The notes below the pieces were generated by a model. That model saw only the letters and a program-made list of their open reading frames with translations, searched no databases and was not told where the DNA came from. 46,227 bases of DNA from JACJYE01 sp964432875 (GTDB lineage: Bacteria; Bacteroidota; Bacteroidia; Chitinophagales; Saprospiraceae), in assembly GCA_964432875.1 (NCBI GenBank), contig CAYSPJ010000029.1:1-46227 (forward strand), in the 5' to 3' direction. This document shows, one piece after another, positions 1 through 8,367 of the stretch. Every line of letters starts with the position of its first letter. The stretch's first letter is position 1. Made by a program: the position numbers and the translations under genes.

Positions 1-2499
1 GCCCGCATGGAGCGCCTGCGTGCCGCTGCCGACCTCTTCCCCCGCTACCAGCAAGCCATGGCCCGCCTGCGCCGCTATGACTACGACGACATGATCCTCT
101 GGGTGCTGGAGGCTTTCCTCAAGCACGAAGCCCTGCTGCGCAATTATCAGGAGCAATACCTTTACTTCCTCATCGATGAATATCAAGATACCAACGGTGC
201 CCAAAACGAGATTATCCGCCAACTGGTAGGCTACTGGGATGCGCCCAATATTTTTATCGTAGGCGACGACGACCAGTCTATCTATGAATTCCAGGGTGCC
301 CGCTTGAAAAACCTCACCGATTTCTACGCGCACTACCAGGACAACCTGAAGCTGGTGATGCTGAAAGACAACTATCGCTCCGCTCAGCACATCCTCGATG
401 CAGCGCGGGCGCTCATCCGCCACAACAGCCTGCGCATCGTCAACCAGCTCGCTGCTTTGGGGTTAGACAAACTGTTGGTCGCCCGCAGCGCTGACTTTGC
501 CCATTCTCCCCTGCATCCGGAGGTGCGAGCCTACCCGAACCCCTTGCACGAAGAGGCCGATATCGCCCGGCAGTTGCGGGCCTTGCAGCAAACGGGCTTC
601 CCCCTGCGGGAAGTGGCGGTGCTATACGCCAAGCACCGCCAGGCCGAGGGGCTGATCGCCCTACTGGAAAAGTACGGCATCCCCTACTCTACCAAGCGCC
701 GCATCAATATCCTGGATCTGCCGCTAATCCTCAACTTGCGAGAGATGCTGGAATACTTTGCCGCCGAACTGGACCAGCCGCATAGCGGAGCGCCGCTCTT
801 GTTCCGCATCCTGCACTTCAGCTTTTTCGGCCTGTCACCCCAAGATTTGGCGCGGTTGAGCCACCATCTGGCGCAGCAAGAACAAGCGGGGCGACTGCCC
901 TGGCGCGAGGCTCTGGCCGATGCCAGCTTGTGGCAACAGCTTGGACTGGCAGATACGGGCCGCTTGCGCCGCTTCGCCGATTTTCACGACCACATCCTGC
1001 GCCATTACGCCAGCTTGAGCGCCCCGGCTCTGGTCGAGCTGCTCATCAACCGCAGCGGCCTGTTGCAGTTCGTGCTAGAGCACGAAGAGAAAAATTGGCT
1101 GCTGCAGGTGCTGAATACCTTCCTCGATTTCACCAGGCAGGAAGCCGCCCGCAACCCCCGCCTCAGCATCCGCCGCCTGTTGGACATCCTGCGCAGCATG
1201 GATGCCAACCGCATCCCGCTGGCAGTAAACAAAGTGCTGGAAATGGGTGACGGGGTGCAGCTGCTCACGGCCCATAGCGCCAAGGGCTTGGAGTTTCAGT
1301 ATGTCTTCCTGCTAGATTGCAACAGCAACCATTGGGAGCCGGGCAACAACAACAGCTCCTACCGCTTCACCCTGCCCGATACCCTCACCTTCTCCGGCGA
1401 AGCGGATGCGCTGGAGGCCCGCCGCCGCTTGTTTTACGTTGCAGTGACCCGCGCCAAAGAGCACCTGCATCTTTCCTACAGCGAGGAAAATGGCCAGGGC
1501 AAGCCACAGCGCCGCGCTGTTTTTGTTGACGAGCTGCTGGAGGATGCCGGGCTGCTGGCCCAACCCAAAGCAGTGCCTGACGAAGCCTTGCTGGAAGCGG
1601 AAGCCCTGCGCCTGACCGAACTGGAAGCCCCGTCCATCCCCTCCCAGGAAAAAGCGCTAGTGGACCTCTTGCTCGAGGGTTTCCAACTCAGCGTCTCTGC
1701 CCTCAACCGCTACTTGCGCTGCCCGCTCAGCTTCTACTACGATATGGTGCTGCGCGCTCCGGAGCTGATGAGCGAAGCCGCCCATTATGGCACGGCTATG
1801 CACTACGCCTTGCAGCGGCTGTTTGAGCGCATGAAAGCTTCTAAAACCAAGTCTTTTGCTTCAGAGCAGGCGTTTATCCGCTTGTTTGAGCAGGAAATGG
1901 AGCGCCGTCAGGCTCATTTTTCCCGCAAGGAATACTTGCGCCGCCTGGAGATGGGCCGCCACAATTTGACGGATTACTACCGCCAGCATCTCAGCCAATG
2001 GCATCAGGATGTCTTGCTGGAATTCCGGCCCCGCCAGGTGGAGATGGAGGGCGTACCACTCACGGGCAGCATCGACAAGCTGGAAATCCTCAATGCTGCC
2101 AGCGCCCGCATCGTGGACTACAAGACGGGTAGCCATAGCGATAACAAGATGCGCCGCCCTACCCCCGCCAACCCGCTGGGCGGCACCTACTGGCGGCAGC
2201 TCGTCTTCTACAAAATCCTCTACGAGAGCTACCCTCCCAATATGCGCATCGCCCACAGCGGCCTGATTTCCTACCTCGACCCCGATAAGCTAGGGAAACT
2301 GGAGGAAAAGGAACTAGTCTATACCTCCGAAGATGTGCTGCTCGTCAAGCAGATGATCCGCGAGACCTACGCTAAAATCATGGCGCACGATTTCTATACA
2401 GGCTGCGGCCAGCCCAATTGTGCCTGGTGCAACTTCGTGCGCCACAATAAACTGGCCGATAGCTTCTCGGAGCTGGAAGTGGAGGAGCTCGATGATTGA
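1..2499 (+). CDS. UvrD/Rep-family ATP-dependent helicase with C-terminal Fe-S PD-(D/E)XK nuclease (5' truncated by window)
   Basis: DNA repair/recombination helicase-nuclease. The frame is open to the left edge and the Walker A motif is absent, so the N-terminal ATPase part lies outside the window. Counting from the ATG at base 7, the Walker B/motif II DEYQDT is at residues 57-62. It is followed by GDDDQSIYEFQGA (motif III), a DNYRS motif (IV), TAHSAKGLEF (V) and FYVAVTRAK (VI). The last ~260 residues form a RecB/AddB-like nuclease: D690, D704 and K706 (GSIDKL ... VDYKTG) are the catalytic set. C572 with C800, C805 and C808 (GCGQPNCAWC) matches the four-cysteine iron-sulfur staple of AddB-type nucleases. 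Single-chain UvrD-nuclease fusions are common in Bacteroidota and may do AddAB-like end processing. The family call is firm; the exact role is inferred. Confidence 0.93.
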   Translation, partial: ARMERLRAAADLFPRYQQAMARLRRYDYDDMILWVLEAFLKHEALLRNYQEQYLYFLIDEYQDTNGAQNEIIRQLVGYWDAPNIFIVGDDDQSIYEFQGARLKNLTDFYAHYQDNLKLVMLKDNYRSAQHILDAARALIRHNSLRIVNQLAALGLDKLLVARSADFAHSPLHPEVRAYPNPLHEEADIARQLRALQQTGFPLREVAVLYAKHRQAEGLIALLEKYGIPYSTKRRINILDLPLILNLREMLEYFAAELDQPHSGAPLLFRILHFSFFGLSPQDLARLSHHLAQQEQAGRLPWREALADASLWQQLGLADTGRLRRFADFHDHILRHYASLSAPALVELLINRSGLLQFVLEHEEKNWLLQVLNTFLDFTRQEAARNPRLSIRRLLDILRSMDANRIPLAVNKVLEMGDGVQLLTAHSAKGLEFQYVFLLDCNSNHWEPGNNNSSYRFTLPDTLTFSGEADALEARRRLFYVAVTRAKEHLHLSYSEENGQGKPQRRAVFVDELLEDAGLLAQPKAVPDEALLEAEALRLTELEAPSIPSQEKALVDLLLEGFQLSVSALNRYLRCPLSFYYDMVLRAPELMSEAAHYGTAMHYALQRLFERMKASKTKSFASEQAFIRLFEQEMERRQAHFSRKEYLRRLEMGRHNLTDYYRQHLSQWHQDVLLEFRPRQVEMEGVPLTGSIDKLEILNAASARIVDYKTGSHSDNKMRRPTPANPLGGTYWRQLVFYKILYESYPPNMRIAHSGLISYLDPDKLGKLEEKELVYTSEDVLLVKQMIRETYAKIMAHDFYTGCGQPNCAWCNFVRHNKLADSFSELEVEELDD

Positions 2500-2529
2500 G
2501 TGAGGGCATCCCACCTGAAGGCAATGAAG

Positions 2530-2629
2530 NNNNNNNNNNNNNNNNNNNNNNNNNNNNNNNNNNNNNNNNNNNNNNNNNNNNNNNNNNNNNNNNNNNNNNN
2601 NNNNNNNNNNNNNNNNNNNNNNNNNNNNN
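2530..2629. other. Assembly gap (100 N)
   Basis: Exactly 100 N, the usual placeholder for a gap of unknown length. The flanks (end of the helicase gene, and the 3' side of the HU/SPOR gene) show no shared sequence. Genes may be missing here. Confidence 0.99.
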
Positions 2630-2721
2630 CTGCTGATTGATTCTAAATGTATATCCGGTTTTGACTCAACAGCAAAGGTTGAGCTGCTGAGCAGAAGCCT
2701 GAAGAGAATCCAAGCGCCCCT

Positions 2722-3750
2722 CTACCGCTGAATCACCTTCGCATCCTTGGTAAGCTTCTTTTGCACATCTTGCAAGGTCTTCTGGATATCCGCTTCGGAG
2801 GAATATGCCCTCTGGATGCCCAGGCGGGTGAGCTTGCCCATTTCCTCCACGTAAGGCTCATAGCCGGCATCATAGATGCGCTTGATCATGCGCTCTACGT
2901 TCTCCTGATTGCCAAAAACGCCGACGCTGATGACGAAAAAACGCTGGCCAGGGGACGGCGTGGGCGATTCGCTGTCGAACTCCTTACCTTCGCCTGCCCC
3001 AGGGGATGGGGCGGCGCCATTGCTGTAACCTTCATCTTTATCCAGGTCGTCATCTTCATTATCCAAGGCATCTGCTGCAGCGGGAGGGAGTTCGGAGCCC
3101 GGGCTGACATTGATCCGGGAATCCGGAGGCAACTGGCTACTCAGCCCATTGCGTGGATTGAAGAAGAGGAAATAGATGGATATGCCTACCACTACAACCG
3201 TCAGGCCAATAATCAACCCCAGGCTATTGTTCAGCAAGTTGCCAATAGCCTGCTTAAACAAAGGTGCCTTGGCAACCGCCTGTGGCTTCGCTGCGGCCAC
3301 CGGGGTTTTCCCAAGGGAAGGGGCAGTGCGCAAAACAGGATAGAAATGGACCATCGGCAGGCCGTAAGAATCCGTATTGAAATTGACGCCATCAGCCAGG
3401 AATTGGATCTTTTTTTCAAAATCCTTGTACAAGCGCCCCAGTTTAGGTAGCACGACGATTTCCCGGCGGTCAATCGCTTCCCGGATCTGCTGGGCATAGC
3501 CCTGCACCGCTTGCTGCGCTTGCTGGAGCGGGATGCCATGATGGCGGCAAACATAATCGGCCAGCAGCCCATCGTCCATCACCAGGTTGGCGTTGAATTG
3601 GATATCCTTGGCGGGCGGGTGCAATTCCCCTTGTACCTGATCGGTATAGGCAGGCTTGTAATGAGCCACAAAACAGCCCAGCCCAGGTATGGCTACCGAA
3701 TCGTGCTCGTATAATAAATGGCTGATGTAAGCCCCAACATCAGTTTCCAT
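2722..3750 (-). CDS. CCDC81-like HU-domain and SPOR-domain envelope protein
   Basis: A 342-residue protein. Residues ~1-140 resemble the prokaryotic CCDC81/HU-like tandem domains found in Bacteroidota: an N-terminal 'V.IPGLGCFVAHYKPA' segment, and a second half with 'VVLPKLGRLYKDFEKKIQF'. A single transmembrane helix spans about residues 178-197. An acidic linker with a DDDLDKDEG stretch follows, then a C-terminal SPOR domain from about residue 271 (FFVISVGVFG ... VIQR), a fold that binds denuded peptidoglycan at division sites. The topology suggests a cytoplasmic HU-like part and a periplasmic SPOR part. Link to DNA or to cell division is inferred from the domains only. The gene is divergent from the lipoprotein gene at 3878. 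Confidence 0.85.
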   Translation of the reverse strand: METDVGAYISHLLYEHDSVAIPGLGCFVAHYKPAYTDQVQGELHPPAKDIQFNANLVMDDGLLADYVCRHHGIPLQQAQQAVQGYAQQIREAIDRREIVVLPKLGRLYKDFEKKIQFLADGVNFNTDSYGLPMVHFYPVLRTAPSLGKTPVAAAKPQAVAKAPLFKQAIGNLLNNSLGLIIGLTVVVVGISIYFLFFNPRNGLSSQLPPDSRINVSPGSELPPAAADALDNEDDDLDKDEGYSNGAAPSPGAGEGKEFDSESPTPSPGQRFFVISVGVFGNQENVERMIKRIYDAGYEPYVEEMGKLTRLGIQRAYSSEADIQKTLQDVQKKLTKDAKVIQR

Positions 3751-3877
3751 ATCTGCTGTTTTTTGGTTGCGCTTGACAAAGTTGCGCTTTTTGTTTAATC
3801 AAACCATGAAAAGGAGCAGATTATTTTCCCGAAAACCCTTAATTTCGCCTGCTCTCAAACCTTAAAACGCAATTTCC

Positions 3878-4339
3878 ATGCATCATTACGGCTATTTCTT
3901 CCTGTTGCTCTGCCTCTTCGGCTGCCAGCCCAAAACCAAACCCCAGGCGCAGGCTTGGGCTCAGGACCCTATCATCACCCAAGCCAAGCGCTATGCCGAT
4001 TCCACCCAATTATTGCTGCCTTTGCTCTTGGCCAAACGCGACAGCATCGGCACAACTAATGAGTTTGAGGCGCTCAAAATCATGAATAGCCACAACATGA
4101 TCGAAGAGAACCTGAGTAGGTTGACGGCTTTATTAGATTCGCTGGAAAGCCCGGCGGCAATCCAAGATTTTGATGTTTACAAACAACAAGTACAAATCCA
4201 ATCTGACTATCTCAAGGCGCTATACTTATCTAGCAACGCCATGCTCAAGGAAAATTCGCTATCATTGGGCACCTGGAATCAAGCCCCGGTTGAGGTAGCC
4301 GATTCGGTCCTCACCCCAGTGGGCAAACAGCAGCAATAA
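3878..4339 (+). CDS. Small helical lipoprotein of unknown function
   Basis: 153 residues. The N-terminus MHHYGYFFLLLCLFGCQPK is a type II signal peptide with lipobox LFGC (Cys16), so the product should be a lipoprotein. The mature part is predicted helical and charged, with no motif I recognise. It stands alone on the plus strand between the divergent HU/SPOR gene and a convergent haloperoxidase gene, and ends directly at a strong shared terminator. It is similar in size and style to the lipoprotein at 7385-7873, but I see no convincing sequence homology between them. Confidence 0.7.
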   Translation: MHHYGYFFLLLCLFGCQPKTKPQAQAWAQDPIITQAKRYADSTQLLLPLLLAKRDSIGTTNEFEALKIMNSHNMIEENLSRLTALLDSLESPAAIQDFDVYKQQVQIQSDYLKALYLSSNAMLKENSLSLGTWNQAPVEVADSVLTPVGKQQQ

Positions 4340-4373
4340 AAAAGCGGAGGTGGGCTACACCTCCGCTTTTTTT
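4340..4373. terminator. Bidirectional intrinsic terminator
   Basis: A perfect 13-bp stem (4340-4352 with 4358-4370, core AGCGGAGGTG/CACCTCCGCT) with loop GGCTA, an A-run on the left and a T-run on the right. It fits termination of both the plus-strand lipoprotein gene and the converging haloperoxidase gene. Confidence 0.9.
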
Positions 4374-4391
4374 CTGCAAGTAAGCCGATGC

Positions 4392-5786
4392 TTACTTCTT
4401 CCACTGCATATCAATGACGCGAGAAGCGGCCAGGTAGCCCAGGCGCAGGCCCTCGTCGCAGTCCATGCGGAAGTGCACGCCCAGAGGCAAGCGGCTATAG
4501 GCATTTTCTACTCCTGACTCGAAGATGTTGGTATAATAGCGCGGCGTACCGATAAACTCATTGCGGTCTTCATGGCTACGGTCGGTAAATGGCCGGTTGT
4601 TGAAAATGTAAGCCAGGATCGCCGAGCCAGCCCCGCCGAAACCAGAATGCCCGGAAGGATAAGCCGGGAAAGGCGGCGTCACGCCCCGAAGATTATTGAT
4701 GGGGTCATTCAAAATCGTCACCCAATTGGGGTCCATCACCCGGCGGATGTACTGCACAGGGCGTTCTACATTGTAGAGGTATTTGGAGTGCCATACGGCG
4801 ATGCCCGCATCGCAGAGCGCCATACCCAGCATGACGTATAATTCCACCGCGCGCTCCAGGGATATTTGGTCTTCGGCTGCCAATTGGTTGGCGATGGAGA
4901 TCAGGCGGGCGGCAGGCTCGAAGGTAAGTTCGAAGATGTCGTCGCTCCAGAACTCGGCGATCCAGCGGTCGTCATAAGTAGCGTTATTCACCCAAAGACG
5001 GACTTCATTGGCCTGGTTGTAAAACTGCGAGTTGGGGTTTTCGCTGAACGGGATAGGCGGCCGGGCGATTTTATCGTTTTGGTGGATGGCAAAAGGCCGC
5101 ACGTTGCCCCAGTAGGGGAATAGCCCCCGAGTGTAATCAGGCAAAGTGGGCTGCCAGAGCACCTCTCCATTGGGGCCAGTAGCAGGCGGCGTATAGTCGG
5201 TCGGGTTAGGGTTGCGGAAGGCCTCATGGCCATGCGTGTCCGTCTCGCTCCAGCGGGCTACTGCATCCGCTACTTCGCGGCCAAAGTTTGCCGAGCGGGA
5301 GAGCACGTCAGAAGCTACGCCGCTATTGGCAAATTCGCTCTCGACGCGTTGTTCCAACTGGTTGATCCGTACGAGATAAGCCGGATCGACGTGGGGGAAA
5401 AAATATTTGAACATCGCGGCATAAGCGGCATTGACCGCCGAGGGCCAGTGGTACTGTCGGTCCAGTTCAATCTCCGGCAGGCGCAGGCCGGGGAATTTGT
5501 CTTCCATGCTTTGGTAATTGGGCATGCCAGGCACTGCCGCCTCATAAGCGGCCAGGCCCGTGTAGGCCAACATCCGGGCGGCAGCCGGAGGCCGGTAACC
5601 CGGTGCGTAGCGGTCGATATCCAGGAATAGGCGGTTCCAACGCACGGGTACGTCGGCATCATAGGCAGCAGCAATTTTAGAGCTGACTACTTCTTCGGCT
5701 TCGTCTTTCCGGCAACCAGTGACAAAAGCCATAGCTACGGCGATGAGCAGCCACAGCAAGCGGTTCGTGGTAAGTTTTTGGATCAT
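4392..5786 (-). CDS. Vanadium-dependent haloperoxidase-like (PAP2 superfamily) lipoprotein
   Basis: 464 residues with a lipoprotein signal (lipobox FVTGC, Cys25). The full vanadate/phosphate-binding signature is present in order: K335-x6-RP (KYLYNVERP), PSGH at 377-380, and SR431-x5-H438 (SRLPLGVHFRMD). Haloperoxidases of this fold oxidise halides with H2O2, but the same pocket serves phosphatases, and many Bacteroidota members are uncharacterised. Second gene of a tandem pair: the upstream paralogue (5943-7343) ends 156 nt before this start, on the same strand. Enzyme activity is therefore not proved; the fold and active-site set are clear. Confidence 0.9.
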   Translation of the reverse strand: MIQKLTTNRLLWLLIAVAMAFVTGCRKDEAEEVVSSKIAAAYDADVPVRWNRLFLDIDRYAPGYRPPAAARMLAYTGLAAYEAAVPGMPNYQSMEDKFPGLRLPEIELDRQYHWPSAVNAAYAAMFKYFFPHVDPAYLVRINQLEQRVESEFANSGVASDVLSRSANFGREVADAVARWSETDTHGHEAFRNPNPTDYTPPATGPNGEVLWQPTLPDYTRGLFPYWGNVRPFAIHQNDKIARPPIPFSENPNSQFYNQANEVRLWVNNATYDDRWIAEFWSDDIFELTFEPAARLISIANQLAAEDQISLERAVELYVMLGMALCDAGIAVWHSKYLYNVERPVQYIRRVMDPNWVTILNDPINNLRGVTPPFPAYPSGHSGFGGAGSAILAYIFNNRPFTDRSHEDRNEFIGTPRYYTNIFESGVENAYSRLPLGVHFRMDCDEGLRLGYLAASRVIDMQWKK

Positions 5787-5942
5787 TGCATAGATGTTTT
5801 GAAATTGAAAATTAGGATTTTTAGAAATAGATTTGTTAAAGCTAGCGCTGTAGCCTTGTCATTGGATATTTGTAGAAGCCCCTTGCTCCTATTGATTTTC
5901 TTCCCCATCTTTTTATGGACGGGGAAGGGGCAAGAGGTTTCC

Positions 5943-7343
5943 TTATCTCCTCCAAGGCAAGGCATTGACCTTTTGGCCGATGCCATAGCCCAGGCTTAGG
6001 CCCGACTCCGCATCCATGCGGAAGTGAACCCCCAGAGGGATACGGGAATAAGCATTCTCCTCGGCCATTGCGTAGAAGCTATTGAAAGTACGGGGAGTAC
6101 CTCTAAATTCCGTGCGCCCTTCGTGGCAGCGGTCGGTCATACCGTAGTTTTGGCCGTATAGCCCTGCCAATACCACAGCAGCAGAAGCGCCGAAAGTGGC
6201 GTGGCCGGAGGGATATGCTGGGAAAGGTGGAGTGAAGAAATTGCCGGAGCCATCGGGGCACATCACTGTGTTCCAGTTGTTGTCGCCCATCACCCGGCGG
6301 ATGTAGTCGATAGGCCGCTCCCAGTTGAAGCGGTATTTTTCGTGCCAGCAGCGGATGCCGGCATCGCACAAAGCCATACCCAAGCGGGCATAAGTTTCCA
6401 CCGCCAGGTCCAGGCGCACGTTTTGGCTCTCTACCACTTGGTTGGCTACGGCAATCCAACGGCCGGCTGGGGTGAAGGTGAGGATGGGGCAGTCATCGCT
6501 CCAAAATTCGGCGATCCAGTAATCTTCCTCCAGTTCGCCTTGCTTGATTTGGGAAACCATCTCATGTACCTCCACTGCTTCCTGGTATAGCGCAGAGGAA
6601 GGCTGTTCGCTGTAGGGCAAGGGCGTAGGCACTACATCGGCGCTAGTAGCGACAAAGGTGCGCACCCCACCCCAGCCTGGCAGCAAGGCTGGCGAGTAAT
6701 CAGGATAGGTAGGCTGCCAACGCCCAGCACCCTGTGGCGGCTGGTAATTGGGGTTGTTGTTGCGCCGATAGGCCTCGTGGCCAGCAGCATCGGTAGCTGA
6801 CCAGGCGTAAACCGCCTCCGCTACGGCACGCCCAAAACTGGTAGAGCGCGTAAAGACATCGTGCGATAATTGCTGCTTGTAGTCTTGTAGCAATTCATTT
6901 TGCAGTTGATACACCTTGAACAGCTGCTCTGCGGGGGCCGTAGGGAAGTATAATTCCATCGATTTGGCGTAAGCCGCCGTCAAGCAGGAAGGCCAGTGAT
7001 AGGTCTGATCCTCATCAATTTCGGGGAGGTCCAAGCCCGCAAAATAATTGCCCAGGGAATTATTGCGCTCCATGCCCGGCACCACCGATTCGTAGGCCGC
7101 CAGGCCGATATAGCCAGCCGTACGGGCCGATACCGGCGGGCGGTAGCCGGGCGTAAAGCGCTCCAAGTCCAGCAGGATTTCATTCCAGCGCAGCGCTACC
7201 TCGTAGGAATAGTCGCTCACCTTTCCAGAATCTTCGATTTTCAAGCCTTCCTCGCGCGAACAGGCGGCAAATAGCAAAACCAGAGCTACCCAGATTGGCC
7301 AGCTTGTGTTGAGTAGATTTTTGGAGAATTTCATAGGATTCAT
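5943..7343 (-). CDS. Vanadium-dependent haloperoxidase-like (PAP2 superfamily) lipoprotein, paralogue
   Basis: 466 residues from the first ATG; an alternative start is the Met at residue 4. The signal peptide ends in a lipobox (LFAAC). Active-site motifs are complete: K336-x6-RP (KYRFNWERP), PSGH at 378-381, SR433-x5-H440. The C-terminal ~130 residues align closely with the downstream gene (PPFPAYPSGH, NAYSRIPLGVHFRMD shared), so the two arose by tandem duplication. The first half is more divergent. It lies 41 nt downstream of a small lipoprotein gene and is probably cotranscribed with it. Confidence 0.9.
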   Translation of the reverse strand: MNPMKFSKNLLNTSWPIWVALVLLFAACSREEGLKIEDSGKVSDYSYEVALRWNEILLDLERFTPGYRPPVSARTAGYIGLAAYESVVPGMERNNSLGNYFAGLDLPEIDEDQTYHWPSCLTAAYAKSMELYFPTAPAEQLFKVYQLQNELLQDYKQQLSHDVFTRSTSFGRAVAEAVYAWSATDAAGHEAYRRNNNPNYQPPQGAGRWQPTYPDYSPALLPGWGGVRTFVATSADVVPTPLPYSEQPSSALYQEAVEVHEMVSQIKQGELEEDYWIAEFWSDDCPILTFTPAGRWIAVANQVVESQNVRLDLAVETYARLGMALCDAGIRCWHEKYRFNWERPIDYIRRVMGDNNWNTVMCPDGSGNFFTPPFPAYPSGHATFGASAAVVLAGLYGQNYGMTDRCHEGRTEFRGTPRTFNSFYAMAEENAYSRIPLGVHFRMDAESGLSLGYGIGQKVNALPWRR

Positions 7344-7384
7344 ATTGTGTTAGCAAAAAATGTTCATGATTATTCCTGTTGGCT

Positions 7385-7873
7385 TTATTCGCAAGTTACT
7401 GCATCATAGCGCTTTTTCCACTCAGGGTAGGCTTGCGGCTCTTGCGCTTGTATCTGGCTCAGGAAATGCCTGAGCTGCTCTTCGTTCTGATCGATGCTAT
7501 CTTTCACCGCCCGCATTTGCGCTGCCAGGATTTCATCCTGCTGGCCAGCCCCCTCCACCACCCGATGGATAGCGGTATCCAGCAAGGGATAGACCTCAAA
7601 CATCTGGATCAAGCCGGTATTCCGTACGGCGAGCATGTTGCGGCGCTCATCGGCAGGCATATCCAGCGGCAGGCTTTCCTCCAGCTCTGCGGTTGCCTTA
7701 TCCCAAAGCGCTACTGACTGCTGATGCAGCTCCAACATGCGGCACTGCAAACGCCGGGCTTCTGCCAATAAAGCCCCCATCTTCACTTCTACGTCGCTAG
7801 AAGGATTGGGCTTACATCCTGGCACTAAAATAGCTAAAACCAGGGTTATGCAATACAGAAATACGCTTCGCAT
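7385..7873 (-). CDS. Small lipoprotein of unknown function, head of the haloperoxidase operon
   Basis: 162 residues from the ATG at 7873. I prefer this over the upstream in-frame ATG (7972) because it places a clean signal peptide MRSVFLYCITLVLAILVPGC with lipobox VPGC at the N-terminus. The mature protein is helical and charged, and ends KKRYDAVTCE. No known domain is recognised. It is first in a leftward operon with two haloperoxidase-like lipoproteins (41-nt spacing to the next). A Bacteroidota-type promoter lies about 185 nt upstream (8058-8088). Confidence 0.75.
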   Translation of the reverse strand: MRSVFLYCITLVLAILVPGCKPNPSSDVEVKMGALLAEARRLQCRMLELHQQSVALWDKATAELEESLPLDMPADERRNMLAVRNTGLIQMFEVYPLLDTAIHRVVEGAGQQDEILAAQMRAVKDSIDQNEEQLRHFLSQIQAQEPQAYPEWKKRYDAVTCE

Positions 7874-8057
7874 CTCGTCGAATCTCGTTTTCAAAATAGT
7901 TTGGAAGTGGAAAAGGTATGCAGAAAAAGCGCAAAAAACAAAATAAATAAAGCTAAAAGGCGCGGTTAACACCTCAGGGCAGAAAAATTTTACGTTTTTT
8001 AGCCGAAGGAATGATTGACTTACTCCTGAAAAGCCTCTCGTTTTTTGTTTACGCGGG

Positions 8058-8088
8058 CAAATATAAGTCGCGGCTCGGATATTTCCAA
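8058..8088 (-). promoter_or_regulatory. Bacteroidota-type promoter for the lipoprotein-haloperoxidase operon
   Basis: Reading the minus strand: TTG (8088-8086), exactly 20 nt, then TATATTTG (8065-8058), which matches the Bacteroidota consensus TTG-N~20-TAnnTTTG. Transcription would begin near 8051 and give a leader of about 180 nt before the ATG at 7873. The remaining intergenic sequence to ~8238 is AT-rich and shows no gene. Confidence 0.6.
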
Positions 8089-8238
8089 GTTATGATAATA
8101 AAAATATTTATCTAGCCTGCTGAATACGTTTAGCAAGCCCCAGATACCGTAAAGAGGAGCACACCCCAAGCGTGTTAGCGTTATTTCGCATCTCCAAGAT
8201 TTGCCAAATTAGTCGATGGCAGTGGCAGTGGAATTACC

Positions 8239-8246
8239 TACCTTTG
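8239..8246 (+). promoter_or_regulatory. -7 promoter element for metH
   Basis: TACCTTTG matches the Bacteroidota -7 box TAnnTTTG. The -33 position at 20-nt spacing reads ATG rather than TTG, so the match is partial. A start near 8252 would place the hairpin at 8250-8277 at the very 5' end of the metH transcript, with a leader of about 115 nt. Confidence 0.5.
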
Positions 8247-8249
8247 CCC

Positions 8250-8331
8250 GGCATTTCAGGCCAATAGCCTGAGTGCCGACAGAATGCACCCAGCAGAGCA
8301 AAGAACGGCTGGCCTGAGGCTACGGCATCTG
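8250..8331 (+). promoter_or_regulatory. Structured 5' leader of metH, possible riboswitch or attenuator
   Basis: Stem 1 pairs 8250-8261 with 8267-8277 (11 bp, one bulge, loop CAATA). Stem 2 pairs CAGAATGC (8280-8287) with GCATCTG (8325-8331), with one bulged A. Nested inside it, stem 3 pairs CCAGC (8290-8294) with GCTGG (8308-8312). An exclusive alternative pairs CAGGCCA (8257-8263) with TGGCCTG (8310-8316) and would break stems 1 and 3. No SAM-I, SAM-II or cobalamin (B12-box) consensus is recognised. Function is inference from structure and position. Confidence 0.4.
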
Positions 8332-8367
8332 ACAACCATCGGTTCAAATTAGCGTTTAAACAACATC

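Noticed and set aside
8100..8367. Cobalamin or SAM riboswitch upstream of metH
   Set aside because: No B12-box and no SAM-I or SAM-II core sequence was recognised. Only a generic structured leader is claimed.
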